Assembly: GCA_002239065.1 (NCBI GenBank)
Contig: MPNO01000025.1
Coordinates: 1-56,772, forward strand
Origin: Defluviicoccus sp. bin129
GTDB lineage: Bacteria > Pseudomonadota > Alphaproteobacteria > MPNO01
DNA length: 56,772 nt
Direction of reading: 5' to 3'
The notes beneath the pieces are model-generated. The model was not told the origin of the DNA. It saw nothing but the letters and a program-made list of their open reading frames with translations, and made no database searches. Position 1 is the first letter of the stretch. Every line of letters starts with the position of its first letter. Below are positions 18,781 to 28,578 of the stretch, one piece after another. The position numbers and the translations under genes were made by a program.

Positions 18781-21114
18781 GTGAGCGCGCGCGATGAAAC
18801 CGACGACCTGCGGGCGATGGTGCTGGGGCGCGGGCGGTTCGTCGACGATTTCGACCCGCCCGGATGCCTGCACGTCCATTTCCTGAGGAGCCCGTTCGCG
18901 CGGGCGCGGAGCGCCGGCACCGACGCGGCGGCGGCGCGGGCGGCGGACGGCGTGGTGCGGGTCTTCCTGGGAAGCGATCTGGCCGCCGCCACCGCGCCGA
19001 TTACCGCCCGGATGGACGAGACCGACTGGTATCGCTACCGCCCCACCGCCTGGCCGCTGATCGCCGGGACCGAAATCCGTTTCGCGGGCGAGATCGTGGC
19101 CGTGGTGGTGGCGCGCGACCCCTATCTGGCGGAAGACGCCGCCGCGCTGATCGACATCGACTGGCGCCCCGAAGACCCGGTCGCCGATTTGGAGGCGGCG
19201 CTCCGCGACGGCGCGCCGCCGGTGCACGAGGCGCTCGGCGGCAACACCCTGTTCGAGAGCCGCTTCGTCAGCGATGCCGACGACGATCCCTTCGCGCGCG
19301 CGCCGGTCGTCGTGTCGGGCCGGTTCCGCCATCCCCGGGTCGCGCCGTCGCCGATCGAATGCTGCGGCTGTGTCGCGGTCCACGACCGCCGCGACGACGT
19401 CACGGAGATCCGTTCGCCCACCCAGGTGCCGCATATCCTGCGGGACGGCATCGCGAAGTTCCTGCGCCTGCCGGAATCGAAGATCCGGGTTCGCCCGACC
19501 GATATCGGCGGCGGGTTCGGGGTCAAGATGCCGCTCTACCCGGAGGAGGCGATCACCGTCTTCGCGGCCCGCGGGATCGGCGGCGCGGTCAAGTGGACCC
19601 AGGACCGGCGGGAGCATCTGGAACGCGGCTACCATGCCCGGGATGCGGTGATCGAGGCCTCGCTCGCGGCCGACGAAGACGGCCGGATTCTCGGCCTGAA
19701 GGCGGAGCTCTGGTGCGACGCCGGCGCCTATACGCCCTACCCGCTCGGCCCGTCCCTCGAACCGCACACCGCCCTGGTCGGGCTGCCCGGGCCCTATGAC
19801 ATCCCCTTCATCGACTATACCTCGCGCGCGGTCGCCACCAACAAGTGCCCGACCGGGCCCTATCGCGGCGTCGGCTTCGGCCTCTGCCCGCTGGTGACGG
19901 AAAGCCTGGTCGACGCGCTGGCGCGGCGGATCGGCGCGGACCGCATCGCGGTCAGGCGCCGCAACCTGGTGCCGGCCGGGGCGTTCCCGTTCAGGACCGC
20001 GACCGGCGGGATCATCGACAGCGGCGACTACGGGGGGCTGCTCGCGAAGCTGCTTGCCGCCGCCAGGATCGACGAGCCGCAAGACGGGCAGGGGCGCCGG
20101 GTGGGGGTCGGCATCTCCTGCTTCATCGAGCCCACCGGCATGGGCTGCACCGTGTTCCGCGGGCGCGGCATGACCGACATCCCGGGCTACGATTCGGCGG
20201 TGCTGCGCATCGCCCGGTCGGGCGCGGTCGAGGCCTATGTGACCACCCCGTCGATGGGCCAGCAGCCCTTCAGGGCGATGCGCCGGATCGTGGCCGGGAT
20301 TCTCGGCATCGACGCCGCGCGGGTTCACGTCGCCTGCGCCGACACCGAAACCATGCCGCACGGCTCGGGTGCGTTCGCGAGCCGCGGGCTGGTCTCGGGC
20401 GGCGGCGCGCTGCAACGCGCGGCACGCCAGGCGGTCGACCGGATGAAGCGGTTCGCCGCGGTCAAGCTGGAGGTCGACCCGGCCGACATCGTCTTCGCCG
20501 ACGGGCGGTTCGCCGACGGGCGCAATTCCAACCGCTTCGCCACCTTCGAGGAGATCGCCGATTTCGCCCATTCGCCGAGCCCCAACCTGCCCGACGGGCT
20601 GCCGCACGGGTTGCAGGCCCAGGCCACCTTCGACACCCCGGGCGCGGCGACCTCGGCGGCGATGCATATCGCGGTGGTCGCGGTCGACGCCGAGACCGGC
20701 GCGGTCGAAATCCTCAGATACGCGGTCGCCGAGGATTGCGGCACGATCGGCGATATCGACGTGGTCGAGGGCCAGACCTGGGGCGGCGTCCTCCAGGGCA
20801 TCGGCGCCGCGCTGTTGGAGGAGGTCCGCTATGACGAGGCGGGGCAGCTCCAGTCGGCCAGCTTCGCCGACTACATGATCCCCGGCGCGTTCGAGGCGCC
20901 GGGGATCGAGATCGTCCACCAGGAGACCCCCTCGCCGATCACCGAGGGCGGCTACAAGGGGGTGGGCGAGAGCGGCACCATCGGCGCGCCGGCGGCGATC
21001 GCGGGCGCGGTCGTCGACGCGCTCGGCCTCGAAGGCGGCGATCTCCGGCTGCCGCTCACCCCGGACCGGGTGCTGGCGCTGATCGCGGCGGCGGAGCGGC
21101 GTTCAGGCGCCTGA
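18781..21114 (+). CDS. Xanthine dehydrogenase family molybdopterin-binding large subunit
   Basis: GTG 18781 after AGGGGGGCGAGCG gives 777 residues; an ATG at 18727 in the same frame lacks a ribosome site. The protein starts with LRAMVLGRGRFVDDFDPPG and has DIGGGFGVKMPLYPEE and CPTGPYRGVGFG. The catalytic Glu stands in KGVGESG near the C-terminus. It belongs to the CoxL/XDH superfamily of molybdenum hydroxylases but lacks the CO dehydrogenase Cys loop. It is divergent from the SDR operon and overlaps the tail of the CoxG-like gene by 12 bp. The substrate is unknown. Confidence 0.9.
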   Translation: MSARDETDDLRAMVLGRGRFVDDFDPPGCLHVHFLRSPFARARSAGTDAAAARAADGVVRVFLGSDLAAATAPITARMDETDWYRYRPTAWPLIAGTEIRFAGEIVAVVVARDPYLAEDAAALIDIDWRPEDPVADLEAALRDGAPPVHEALGGNTLFESRFVSDADDDPFARAPVVVSGRFRHPRVAPSPIECCGCVAVHDRRDDVTEIRSPTQVPHILRDGIAKFLRLPESKIRVRPTDIGGGFGVKMPLYPEEAITVFAARGIGGAVKWTQDRREHLERGYHARDAVIEASLAADEDGRILGLKAELWCDAGAYTPYPLGPSLEPHTALVGLPGPYDIPFIDYTSRAVATNKCPTGPYRGVGFGLCPLVTESLVDALARRIGADRIAVRRRNLVPAGAFPFRTATGGIIDSGDYGGLLAKLLAAARIDEPQDGQGRRVGVGISCFIEPTGMGCTVFRGRGMTDIPGYDSAVLRIARSGAVEAYVTTPSMGQQPFRAMRRIVAGILGIDAARVHVACADTETMPHGSGAFASRGLVSGGGALQRAARQAVDRMKRFAAVKLEVDPADIVFADGRFADGRNSNRFATFEEIADFAHSPSPNLPDGLPHGLQAQATFDTPGAATSAAMHIAVVAVDAETGAVEILRYAVAEDCGTIGDIDVVEGQTWGGVLQGIGAALLEEVRYDEAGQLQSASFADYMIPGAFEAPGIEIVHQETPSPITEGGYKGVGESGTIGAPAAIAGAVVDALGLEGGDLRLPLTPDRVLALIAAAERRSGA

Positions 21115-21723
21115 GCGCGCGCCGAACAGGCCCTTCAGCCAGCGCAGGACGGCGTTCCACATCACGCTCGCGCCGAGCGAAAACCCCGAGATCGGCCTGG
21201 CGGCCGGCGCCGGCGCGCTCTCGGCCGAATCCCCGGGCGTTTCCGCCGCCTCGTCCTCCGTGCCGCGCTGGGCAACGATCTGCTCGTGCAGCGCGTCGGC
21301 GAAGCGGTCGATGAGCTGGGTCGCGACGTCCTTGATCATGCCGACGCCGCGCCCGTACTGGGCGACCGAGCCGGACAGCTGGAGATCGGTGCGGATCTGC
21401 ACCTCCGTCGTGCCGTCGTCGGCCGGAACCAGCCTGAAATCGACATTGGCGTTGGCGCCGCCGCGGCCCTTGGCGTCGCGCCCCTGCGCCTTGACGCGGG
21501 CGGAGTGGCCGGCGTCGTCGCGGTCTTCGAACCTCGCGTCGCCCTGGAAGGTCAGCGCCACCGGCCCGAGGCGGACCGATACCTTGCCCTTGAAACTGTT
21601 CTCGTCGATGAGCTCGGTGAGCTCGGCCCCCGGCATGCAGGGGGCGATCCGCTCGACATCGGTCAGGATGGCCCAGGCCTCGTCGACCGGCACCGCGACG
21701 TTGAAGGAATTTTCGAACTCCAA
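21103..21723 (-). CDS. CoxG-like SRPBCC family protein
   Basis: The 206-residue protein starts at TTG 21723 behind GGGAGG. Its first 150 residues are a CoxG/SRPBCC fold: FNVAVPVDEAWAILTDVERIAPCMPGAE at the start, then SGSVAQYGRGVGMIKDVA near 125. The C-terminal 50 residues are an Ala/Pro/Glu-rich linker plus a hydrophobic tail (ISGFSLGASVMWNAVLRWL) that could touch the membrane. CoxG recruits CO dehydrogenase to the membrane in Oligotropha. Here it follows a molybdenum-hydroxylase large subunit by 22 nt and may do the same for that enzyme. Confidence 0.88.
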   Translation of the reverse strand: MEFENSFNVAVPVDEAWAILTDVERIAPCMPGAELTELIDENSFKGKVSVRLGPVALTFQGDARFEDRDDAGHSARVKAQGRDAKGRGGANANVDFRLVPADDGTTEVQIRTDLQLSGSVAQYGRGVGMIKDVATQLIDRFADALHEQIVAQRGTEDEAAETPGDSAESAPAPAARPISGFSLGASVMWNAVLRWLKGLFGARSGA

Positions 21724-21745
21724 ACCTGCCTCCCTGGGCCCGGGC

Positions 21746-24070
21746 TCAGCCGCCGGCCCGATTGATGGCGCGCCACACCGCCTCGGGGCTCGCCGGCATG
21801 TCGATCGCGGTCACGCCGAGCGGGCTCAGCGCATCGACGATCGCGTTCATCAGCGCCGGCATCGCGCCGACGCAGCCGGCCTCCCCGGCGCCCTTGATGC
21901 CGAGCGGGTTGGTCGGCGTCGGCACCTCGTTGATCTCCATCTCGAAGCTCGGCAGATCGTCCGCCCGCGGCATCGTGTAGTCCATGAAGGACCCGGCGAT
22001 AAGCTGGCCCGAATCGCGGTCCCAGACGATATTCTCCATCAGGATCTGCCCCAGCCCCTGGACGATGCCGCCATGCAGCTGGCCCTCCACCAGCAGCGGG
22101 TTGAGCACCGTGCCGACATCGTCGACCGCGGCGTAGCGCAGGATCGCGATTTCGCCGGTCTCGGGGTCGATCTCGACCTCGCAGACATGGCAGCCATTCG
22201 GGTAGGTCGGCGCGGGCGGCGTCCAGGCGGCCCATTCGTTGACGCCCGGCTCGAAGCCCGGCGGCACGGTCATGAAGGACTGGGCGAGCTTGGCCGCATC
22301 GACCAGGCCGATCGTCCGGTCGGTGCCGGCCACGGTGAAGCTGCCGTCGGCGAACTCGATATCCTCTTCCGCCGCCTCGAGCCGGTGGGCGGCGATCTTG
22401 CGGCAGCGCTCGATCACCTTGTCGGCGGCCATCGCGATCGAGGCGCCGCCGACGCCCGACGAGCGCGATCCGAAGGTGCCGGTGCCGGCCATCGCCTCGT
22501 CGGAATCGCCCTGGGCGATGCGGATCTGCTCGAAGTCGAGGCCCAGCCTGTCCGACAGGATCTGGCGGAATACCGTCTCGTGCCCCTGGCCGTGGTTGTG
22601 CGTGCCCATGGTGAGCGTCGCCGAACCGGAGGGGTCGAAGCGGATCTGCGCCCATTCCGGGAAACCACCGGCGGATTGCTCGATCACGTTGGAAATCCCG
22701 ATCCCGCGCAGCCTGCCGCGCGCCTCGGCTTCCGCCCGGCGGGTCTCGCGCCCGGGGTAATCGACCAGCGCGAGGGCCCGGTCCATGTTGGTCTCGAATT
22801 CGCCCGAATCGTAGGTGAAGACGAGGCCGGTCCGGTAGGGGAACGTATCGGGGGCGATGTAGTTGCGCCGCCTGAGCTCGGCCGGGTCGATGCCGAGCTC
22901 GTCGGCCGCGGTGTCGATCACCCGCTCGATCGCGTAGGCCGCCTCCGGCCTGCCGGCGCCGCGATAGGGCCCGGTCGACATCGTGTTGGTGAACACGCCG
23001 GTCACATGGGTGTAGATCGCCCGCGTGCGGTAGGGGCCCGCGAGCGAGCCCAGATTGTTGGTCGACGAGTGCGGCCCGAGCAGGGTCAGATAGGCCCCGA
23101 GATTGGCGGTCGTCCGCACCCTGAGGGCGAGGAATTCGCCGTCCCGGGTGAGCGCGAGCTCGGCGGTGGAGAGGTTGTCGCGCGCCTGGTCGTCGACCAT
23201 GAACCCCTCGGTCCGGTCGCCGGTCCACTTGACCGGCCGGCCGAGCCGCTTCGCGGCGTAGAGGCATATCGTGTATTCGCAATAGGGGCCGGACCGCATC
23301 CCGAAGGCGCCGCCCATGTCGTAGCTGACGACGCGGAGCTCGCCCTCGGGCACCTTGAGGATCGGCGAAGCGGTCGCCATGCGCACCCCGTGCGGGCCCT
23401 GGGTGCCGGTATAGAGGGTGTAGCGCCCGCTGAAGCGGTCGAACTCGCCGATGCAGGCGCGCGGTTCCATCGGGGCGACGGCGACGCGGGAGACGGTGAA
23501 GTCGAGCCTGGTGACATGGTCGGCTGCGGCGAAAGCGGTCGCGACCGCGTCCTCGTCGCCCTGTTCGAAGACGAAGCAGACATTGTCGGGCGCCTCCGGC
23601 CAGACCGCGGGCGCGCCTTCGGCCAGCGCGTCGGCGGTGGCGGTGACCGACGCCAGCGGCTGGTACGCGACCTCGATCAGCTCGGCGGCGTCGCGCGCCA
23701 GATCGTGGGTCTCGGCGACGACGAAGGCGACATAGTCGCCGACCAGCCGCACCCGGTCCTTGCGGAGCGGCAGATTGGGCGGGGTGAACATGGGCGAGCC
23801 GTCGGGCTTGTTGCGCGGCACCGCGCAGGGGATGCTGCCGAGCCCGGCCGCCTCGACATCCTCATGGGTATAGACCGCGAGCACCCCGGGGGCCGCGCGC
23901 GCGGCGGCGGTGTCGATCGAGCGGATCTCGGCATGGGCGTGCGGCGAGCGCAGCACACAGCCATGGGCCTGGCCCGGGCGGTCGAGGTCGTCGGAGTAGC
24001 GACCGCCGCCGCGCAGCAAACGCGGGTCTTCCCAGCGTGGCACGCCCTGGCCGATACCGAACTTGGTCAT
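21746..24070 (-). CDS. Molybdenum hydroxylase large subunit, form II CoxL-like
   Basis: The 774-residue protein starts at ATG 24070 (MTKFGIGQGVPRWEDPRLL). It shows YDMGGAFGMRSGPYCEY, the loop TGPYRGAGRPEAAY and the catalytic Glu in KGAGEAG. PYRGAGR is the signature of form II CoxL-like proteins; true CO dehydrogenases have AYRCSFR. The real substrate is therefore unknown and CO oxidation is not supported. It is followed by the CoxG-like gene on the same strand. The medium (FAD) and small ([2Fe-2S]) subunits expected next to it are not in the window. Confidence 0.92.
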   Translation of the reverse strand: MTKFGIGQGVPRWEDPRLLRGGGRYSDDLDRPGQAHGCVLRSPHAHAEIRSIDTAAARAAPGVLAVYTHEDVEAAGLGSIPCAVPRNKPDGSPMFTPPNLPLRKDRVRLVGDYVAFVVAETHDLARDAAELIEVAYQPLASVTATADALAEGAPAVWPEAPDNVCFVFEQGDEDAVATAFAAADHVTRLDFTVSRVAVAPMEPRACIGEFDRFSGRYTLYTGTQGPHGVRMATASPILKVPEGELRVVSYDMGGAFGMRSGPYCEYTICLYAAKRLGRPVKWTGDRTEGFMVDDQARDNLSTAELALTRDGEFLALRVRTTANLGAYLTLLGPHSSTNNLGSLAGPYRTRAIYTHVTGVFTNTMSTGPYRGAGRPEAAYAIERVIDTAADELGIDPAELRRRNYIAPDTFPYRTGLVFTYDSGEFETNMDRALALVDYPGRETRRAEAEARGRLRGIGISNVIEQSAGGFPEWAQIRFDPSGSATLTMGTHNHGQGHETVFRQILSDRLGLDFEQIRIAQGDSDEAMAGTGTFGSRSSGVGGASIAMAADKVIERCRKIAAHRLEAAEEDIEFADGSFTVAGTDRTIGLVDAAKLAQSFMTVPPGFEPGVNEWAAWTPPAPTYPNGCHVCEVEIDPETGEIAILRYAAVDDVGTVLNPLLVEGQLHGGIVQGLGQILMENIVWDRDSGQLIAGSFMDYTMPRADDLPSFEMEINEVPTPTNPLGIKGAGEAGCVGAMPALMNAIVDALSPLGVTAIDMPASPEAVWRAINRAGG

Positions 24071-24267
24071 GCAGGCCTTCCCACTCCTTGCCCGACCGCA
24101 CGACGCGGAGGGCGCGCCGAATCCCTCCCGGGGCGGCGATGAAAGTCACGACCGCCGGAATCGGCGCTGTTATCTGCGGACGCCGGATGATAGGGGAAGG
24201 GCAAGGCGGCAACAACGCCGCCGTCTGGCCCTGACCCGGCCGCCGCAGGCCGGCAAGAGGAGTCGGG

Positions 24268-25422
24268 ATGGACGAAGCCCGAGACGGGTTTGAGGCCTTC
24301 GTCGGCCGCGCCGCCGAGATATGGGAGGTGGGCGTCTTCGGCCTGGATCTGGGCACGGCGCTCTCCGCGCTCGCCGTCTTCGCCGCGTGCCTCCTGTTGC
24401 GCGGTCCCTTCTCGCGCCTCGTCGTCGGGCGCCTCGCGCGCTGGGCGGAGAAGACCGAGAACAGGGTGGACGACGCGGCGGTGCAGGCGCTGGAGCCGCC
24501 GCTCCGTTTCCTGCCTCTGGTCGTCGGCCTGTTCCTCGCCAAGGAAATATTGCCGCTCGCCGGGCTGGCCGAACGCATCGCCGACGACGTGCTGCGCTCG
24601 CTGGCCGCGTTCGTCCTGTTCTGGGGGCTCTACCGCCTCGCCGAGCCGCTGCGCGGGCTGGCCGGGCGGGTGGAGGCGAAGATCGGCGCCGAGGTGGTCG
24701 ACTGGACGGTCCGCGGCCTCAAGATCGCCTTCGTCGCGCTGGGCGCGATCACGGTTCTGGAAATCTGGGGGATCCAGGTCGCGCCGATCCTCGCCGGTCT
24801 CGGGCTGATCGGGGTTGCCGTGGCGCTCGGCGCGCAGGACCTGTTCCGCAATTTGATCGCCGGGCTGCTGATCATCGGCGAGCGCCGGCTCGCCCATGGC
24901 GAATGGATCAAGATAGAGGGCGGCGTCGAAGGCACGGTCGAGGCCATCGGGTTCCGTTCGACCCGGGTGAGGCAGTTCGACAAGGCGCCGATCTACGTCC
25001 CCAACTCCAAGCTGGCCGACACGGCGCTGGTCAACTACACGCGGATGACCCACCGGCGCATCTACTGGATGATCGGCGTCGAATACCGCACGACGATCGA
25101 CCAGCTGCGCCGGATCCGCGACGGGATCGAGGCGTTCGTGCTGGCGGACGACGCCTTCGCCCACCCGCCCGAGGTGCCGACCTTCGTGCGCATCGACAGG
25201 CTCTCGGAATCCTCGATCGACATCATGGTCTATTGCTTCACCGTGACCACGTCGTGGGGCGAGTGGCTGGCGATCAAGGAGCGCCTCGCCTACCGCATCA
25301 TGGCGATCGTCGAGGAGGCCGGGACCGGCTTGGCCTTCCCGTCCCGGTCGCTCTATATCGAGACCGGCGGCGACGCTCCGGAAATCTTCGCCCCGCCGGA
25401 GGCCGACGGCACCGACGATTAG
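24268..25422 (+). CDS. MscS-family mechanosensitive ion channel
   Basis: The 384-residue inner-membrane protein has hydrophobic segments at about 25-45, 85-105 and 115-130. They are followed by the pore helix and beta domain (APILAGLGLIGVAVALGAQD, then LFRNLIAG). The beta domain reads GEWIKIEGGVEGTVEAIGFRSTRVR and YVPNSKLADTALVN, the hallmark of MscS. Such channels release solutes during osmotic downshock. AAGAGGAG lies before ATG 24268. It is a single gene, divergent from the molybdenum hydroxylase operon. Confidence 0.92.
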   Translation: MDEARDGFEAFVGRAAEIWEVGVFGLDLGTALSALAVFAACLLLRGPFSRLVVGRLARWAEKTENRVDDAAVQALEPPLRFLPLVVGLFLAKEILPLAGLAERIADDVLRSLAAFVLFWGLYRLAEPLRGLAGRVEAKIGAEVVDWTVRGLKIAFVALGAITVLEIWGIQVAPILAGLGLIGVAVALGAQDLFRNLIAGLLIIGERRLAHGEWIKIEGGVEGTVEAIGFRSTRVRQFDKAPIYVPNSKLADTALVNYTRMTHRRIYWMIGVEYRTTIDQLRRIRDGIEAFVLADDAFAHPPEVPTFVRIDRLSESSIDIMVYCFTVTTSWGEWLAIKERLAYRIMAIVEEAGTGLAFPSRSLYIETGGDAPEIFAPPEADGTDD

Positions 25423-25446
25423 GACCCGCATCGGCCCGCGTCGCCG

Positions 25447-25476
25447 TTGACTAAAGCGCGGGCGGCCAACATATAT
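25447..25476 (+). promoter_or_regulatory. Putative sigma-70 promoter of argD-argF-hslO
   Basis: TTGACT (25447-25452) is followed after 17-18 bp by CATATA/ATATAT (25470-25476). It lies about 45 bp before ATG 25523 in an otherwise GC-rich gap. The same TTGACT hexamer with a similar spacer is found before hpf and before the Rieske gene at 34377. Confidence 0.5.
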
Positions 25477-25522
25477 GCGCGTTCCGCGGGCAGGGACGCC
25501 CGCTCTCTATCGGGGAACAGCC

Positions 25523-26695
25523 ATGATACCGGCCGTCATGCCGAGCTATGCGCGCGTGGACATCGCGTTCGAACGCGGCGAGGGACCCTATCTCTACGCC
25601 TCGGACGGCCGACGATTCCTCGATTTCGGCGCCGGCATCGCGGTCACCGTGGCGGGGCATTGCCATCCCCATCTGGTGGAGGCGCTGACCCGCCAGGCGC
25701 AACGCCTGTGGCACACCTCCAATCTCTACCAAATCCCGGAGCAGACCCGGCTCGCCGAGCGGCTGACCGCGGCGAGCTTCGCGGACACGGTGTTCTTCTG
25801 CAACTCGGGCGCGGAGGCGATGGAGGCCTCGCTCAAGACCGCGCGCAAGTTCCAGTTCGAGTCCGGGCGCCCGCAGCGCTACCGCTTCGTCGTCTTCGAG
25901 GACAGCTTCCACGGCCGGACGCTCGCGCTGATCGCGGCGGGGGCGAACGACGCGCATCGCCGCGGTTTCGGTCCGATGCTGGATTCCTTCGACCGCGTGG
26001 CCTATGGCGATCTCGACGCGGTGAAGGCGGCGATCGGCCCGGAGACGGCGGGGATCGTCGTCGAGCCGGTCCAGGGCGAAGGCGGCATCCGGCCGGCCGA
26101 TCCCGGTTTCCTGCGCGGGCTGCGCGGGCTCGCCGACGAGCACGACCTGGCGCTGGTCTATGACGAGGTGCAGTGCGGCATCGGCCGCACCGGCCATCTG
26201 TTCGCCCACGAGGCCGCGGACGCCCCGCCCGACATCATGGCGGTGGCCAAGGGGCTCGGCGGCGGGTTCCCGATCGGCGCCTGCCTGGTCGACGAGGAGG
26301 CCGCGATCGGCATGGTGGCGGGCACCCATGGCAGCACCTTCGGCGGCAACCCGCTGGCCAGCGCGGCGGCCAACGCGGTGCTCGACATCGTGCTGGAGGA
26401 CGGATTCCTCGACGGCGTCAGGCGGCGCGGCGCCGCTCTCGGGGAGGCGCTCGGAGGGCTTGCGCGGCGCTACCAGGGGGTCATCGAGGAGGTGCGCGGC
26501 GTGGGATTCATGTGGGGCATGAAATGCGTCGGCCCCAATGCCGAGCTCGGCGGGAAGATGTTCGACCGGGGGCTGCTCAACGTGCTCGCCGCCGACAACA
26601 TGGTGCGGCTGCTGCCGCCGCTGATCGCCGGAGACGACCATATCGCCGAGGCGCTCGAGACCGTCGAGGCCTGCTGCGCCGAGATCGCGAAATGA
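25523..26695 (+). CDS. argD: Acetylornithine aminotransferase
   Basis: The 390-residue class III PLP aminotransferase converts N-acetylglutamate semialdehyde to N-acetylornithine in arginine synthesis. Clear signatures are [51 protein letters not shown] and the PLP-lysine region [15 protein letters not shown]. The length and the start [13 protein letters not shown] match ArgD; the frame is open further upstream but without support. The stop overlaps the ATG of argF (ATGA). Some ArgD proteins also act on succinyldiaminopimelate. Confidence 0.95.
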   Translation: MIPAVMPSYARVDIAFERGEGPYLYASDGRRFLDFGAGIAVTVAGHCHPHLVEALTRQAQRLWHTSNLYQIPEQTRLAERLTAASFADTVFFCNSGAEAMEASLKTARKFQFESGRPQRYRFVVFEDSFHGRTLALIAAGANDAHRRGFGPMLDSFDRVAYGDLDAVKAAIGPETAGIVVEPVQGEGGIRPADPGFLRGLRGLADEHDLALVYDEVQCGIGRTGHLFAHEAADAPPDIMAVAKGLGGGFPIGACLVDEEAAIGMVAGTHGSTFGGNPLASAAANAVLDIVLEDGFLDGVRRRGAALGEALGGLARRYQGVIEEVRGVGFMWGMKCVGPNAELGGKMFDRGLLNVLAADNMVRLLPPLIAGDDHIAEALETVEACCAEIAK

Positions 26696-27603
26696 GCCCG
26701 CCGCGGCATTTTCTCGACCTCGCGGAGAACGAGCCCGCCGTGCTGCGGCGGATGATCGACCGCTCGCTGGCGCTCAAGGCCGAGCCCGGCGCGCTGGACG
26801 GCGCGGCGCCGCTCGCCGGGCGCACGCTGGCGCTGATCTTCGAGAAACCCTCGACGCGGACCCGGGTGTCCTTCGAGGTGGCGATGACCAGCCTCGGCGG
26901 CAAAGTCATGGTCCTCAGTCCGAACGACATGCAGATCGGCCGGGGCGAGACCATCGCGGACACCGCCCGGGTGCTGTCGCGCTATGTCGATGCGATCATG
27001 ATCCGCACCTTCGAGGCGGACACGCTCGCCGCCCTCGCCTTGCATGCGACGGTGCCGGTGATCAACGGGCTCACCGGCCGCTCGCATCCCTGCCAGCTGA
27101 TGGCGGACGTGATGACCTTCGAGGAGCATCGCGGGCCGATCGAGGACCGCGTCGTCGCCTGGTCGGGGGACGGCAACAACGTGGCCTGCTCCTGGATCGA
27201 GGCGGCGGCGGCGTTCAACTTCGAGCTCCGCCTCGCCTGCCCGCCGGTGCTGGCGCCGCCCGCCGCGATCGTCGAACGGGCGGAGCGCAGCGGCGGGCGG
27301 ATCGCGCTCACCGACGACCCCTGCGAAGCGGTGCGCGGCGCCGATTGCGTGGTGACCGACACCTGGGTGTCGATGGGCGACGACGGCTCGGACCGCCGGC
27401 ACAACATCCTCGCGCCCTACCGGGTCGACCAGCGCCTGATGGCGCGGGCCAAACCGGATGCGATCTTCATGCACTGCCTGCCCGCCCATCGCGGCGAGGA
27501 GGTGACGGCAGACGTCATCGACGGGCCCCAATCGGTGGTCTGGGACGAGGCGGAAAACCGCATGCACGCGCAGAAGGCGATCCTTCTGTGGTGTCTCGAA
27601 TGA
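26692..27603 (+). CDS. argF: Ornithine carbamoyltransferase
   Basis: The 303-residue enzyme makes citrulline from ornithine and carbamoyl phosphate. The carbamoyl-phosphate motif [12 protein letters not shown], the [11 protein letters not shown] motif, the ornithine loop VSMGDDG and the catalytic-Cys motif MHCLPAHRG are all present. ATG 26692 overlaps the argD stop. Its own TGA overlaps the start of hslO, so the three genes form one tightly coupled operon, an order common in alphaproteobacteria. Confidence 0.97.
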   Translation: MSPPRHFLDLAENEPAVLRRMIDRSLALKAEPGALDGAAPLAGRTLALIFEKPSTRTRVSFEVAMTSLGGKVMVLSPNDMQIGRGETIADTARVLSRYVDAIMIRTFEADTLAALALHATVPVINGLTGRSHPCQLMADVMTFEEHRGPIEDRVVAWSGDGNNVACSWIEAAAAFNFELRLACPPVLAPPAAIVERAERSGGRIALTDDPCEAVRGADCVVTDTWVSMGDDGSDRRHNILAPYRVDQRLMARAKPDAIFMHCLPAHRGEEVTADVIDGPQSVVWDEAENRMHAQKAILLWCLE

Positions 27604-28568
27604 GTGGCGGGGAAACCCCTTCGGAGGAAGCCGGACCGTTACCGCTGGTCGGGAACGACATCGTGCTGCCGTTCCAGATCGAGAGCCAGGCGGCCCGCGG
27701 CAAGCTGGTCCGGCTCGGCGGGACGGTCGACAGGATCGTCTCGCGGCGCAACTATCCGGCGCCGGTGGCGACGCTGCTCGGCGAGCTCGCGGTCCTGGCG
27801 GCGCTGGTCTCCTCGGCGCTCAAATACGACGGCGTGCTGACGGTCCAGGTGAAGGGCGACGGCCCGGTCCGCATGCTGGTCGCCGACGCCACCTCGGCGG
27901 GGGAGATCCGCGCCTATGCCGCGTTCGACCCGGCGGCGCTCGACCGGGCGACCTCCGGGGACTGGCGGACCGCCCCGGTGCCGCTCCTGCTGGGGGCCGG
28001 CTATCTCGCCTTCACCATCGACCGCGGCTTCGAGGTGGAGCGCTATCAGGGCATCGTCGAGCTCAGCGGCCGGTCGATCGCCGACTGCGCCCACCGGCAC
28101 TTCCGGGAGTCCGACCAGAACCAGGCGGCTTTCAGGCTCGCCGTCGCGCGGACCGGACCGCGCGGCGCCTGGCGCGCCGGCGGCATGATGATGCAGCGCC
28201 TGCCGGATAGCGGCCCGGCGCGGCTTTCCGGCGACGCCCCGGACGACGAGCTCGAGGAGAGCTGGCGGCGCGCGGTGGTGCTGATGGGCTCCTGCACGCC
28301 GGCGGAGCTCGTCGACGACCGGCTGCACCCGCACGACCTGCTCTACCGCCTGTTCCACGAGGACGGGGTGCGGGTGTTCGAGCCGCACGGGCTGGCGCAT
28401 GGCTGCCGCTGTTCGCGCGACCGGGTGGAGGCCACGCTGCGTTCCTTCCCGCGCGAGGAAATCGAGGATCTGGAGATCGACGGAGAGGTCGTGGTCACCT
28501 GCGAATTCTGCGGTGCGCGCTACGCCTTCGACGACCCCGACATCGACCTGATCTACCGCACCAATTGA
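27600..28568 (+). CDS. hslO: Hsp33 redox-regulated chaperone
   Basis: The 322-residue cytosolic chaperone is switched on by oxidation of its C-terminal zinc centre. That centre is visible as CRC (HGCRCSRD) and CEFC ([10 protein letters not shown]) near residues 280 and 305. The N-terminal domain motifs [11 protein letters not shown] and [13 protein letters not shown] match the family. ATG 27600 overlaps the end of argF (ATGA). The protein ends 10 bp before the convergent argE. Confidence 0.95.
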   Translation: MSGGETPSEEAGPLPLVGNDIVLPFQIESQAARGKLVRLGGTVDRIVSRRNYPAPVATLLGELAVLAALVSSALKYDGVLTVQVKGDGPVRMLVADATSAGEIRAYAAFDPAALDRATSGDWRTAPVPLLLGAGYLAFTIDRGFEVERYQGIVELSGRSIADCAHRHFRESDQNQAAFRLAVARTGPRGAWRAGGMMMQRLPDSGPARLSGDAPDDELEESWRRAVVLMGSCTPAELVDDRLHPHDLLYRLFHEDGVRVFEPHGLAHGCRCSRDRVEATLRSFPREEIEDLEIDGEVVVTCEFCGARYAFDDPDIDLIYRTN

Positions 28569-28578
28569 GCGGCGGGCG

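Noticed and set aside
21746..24070. Aerobic CO dehydrogenase
   Set aside because: The active-site loop reads PYRGAGR, not AYRCSFR, and the small and medium subunits are missing, so CO oxidation is not supported even though a CoxG-like gene is adjacent.
24120..24235. Small open frame upstream of the MscS gene
   Set aside because: A short frame of about 30 codons has no ribosome site and no recognisable sequence; the region is probably leader DNA only.
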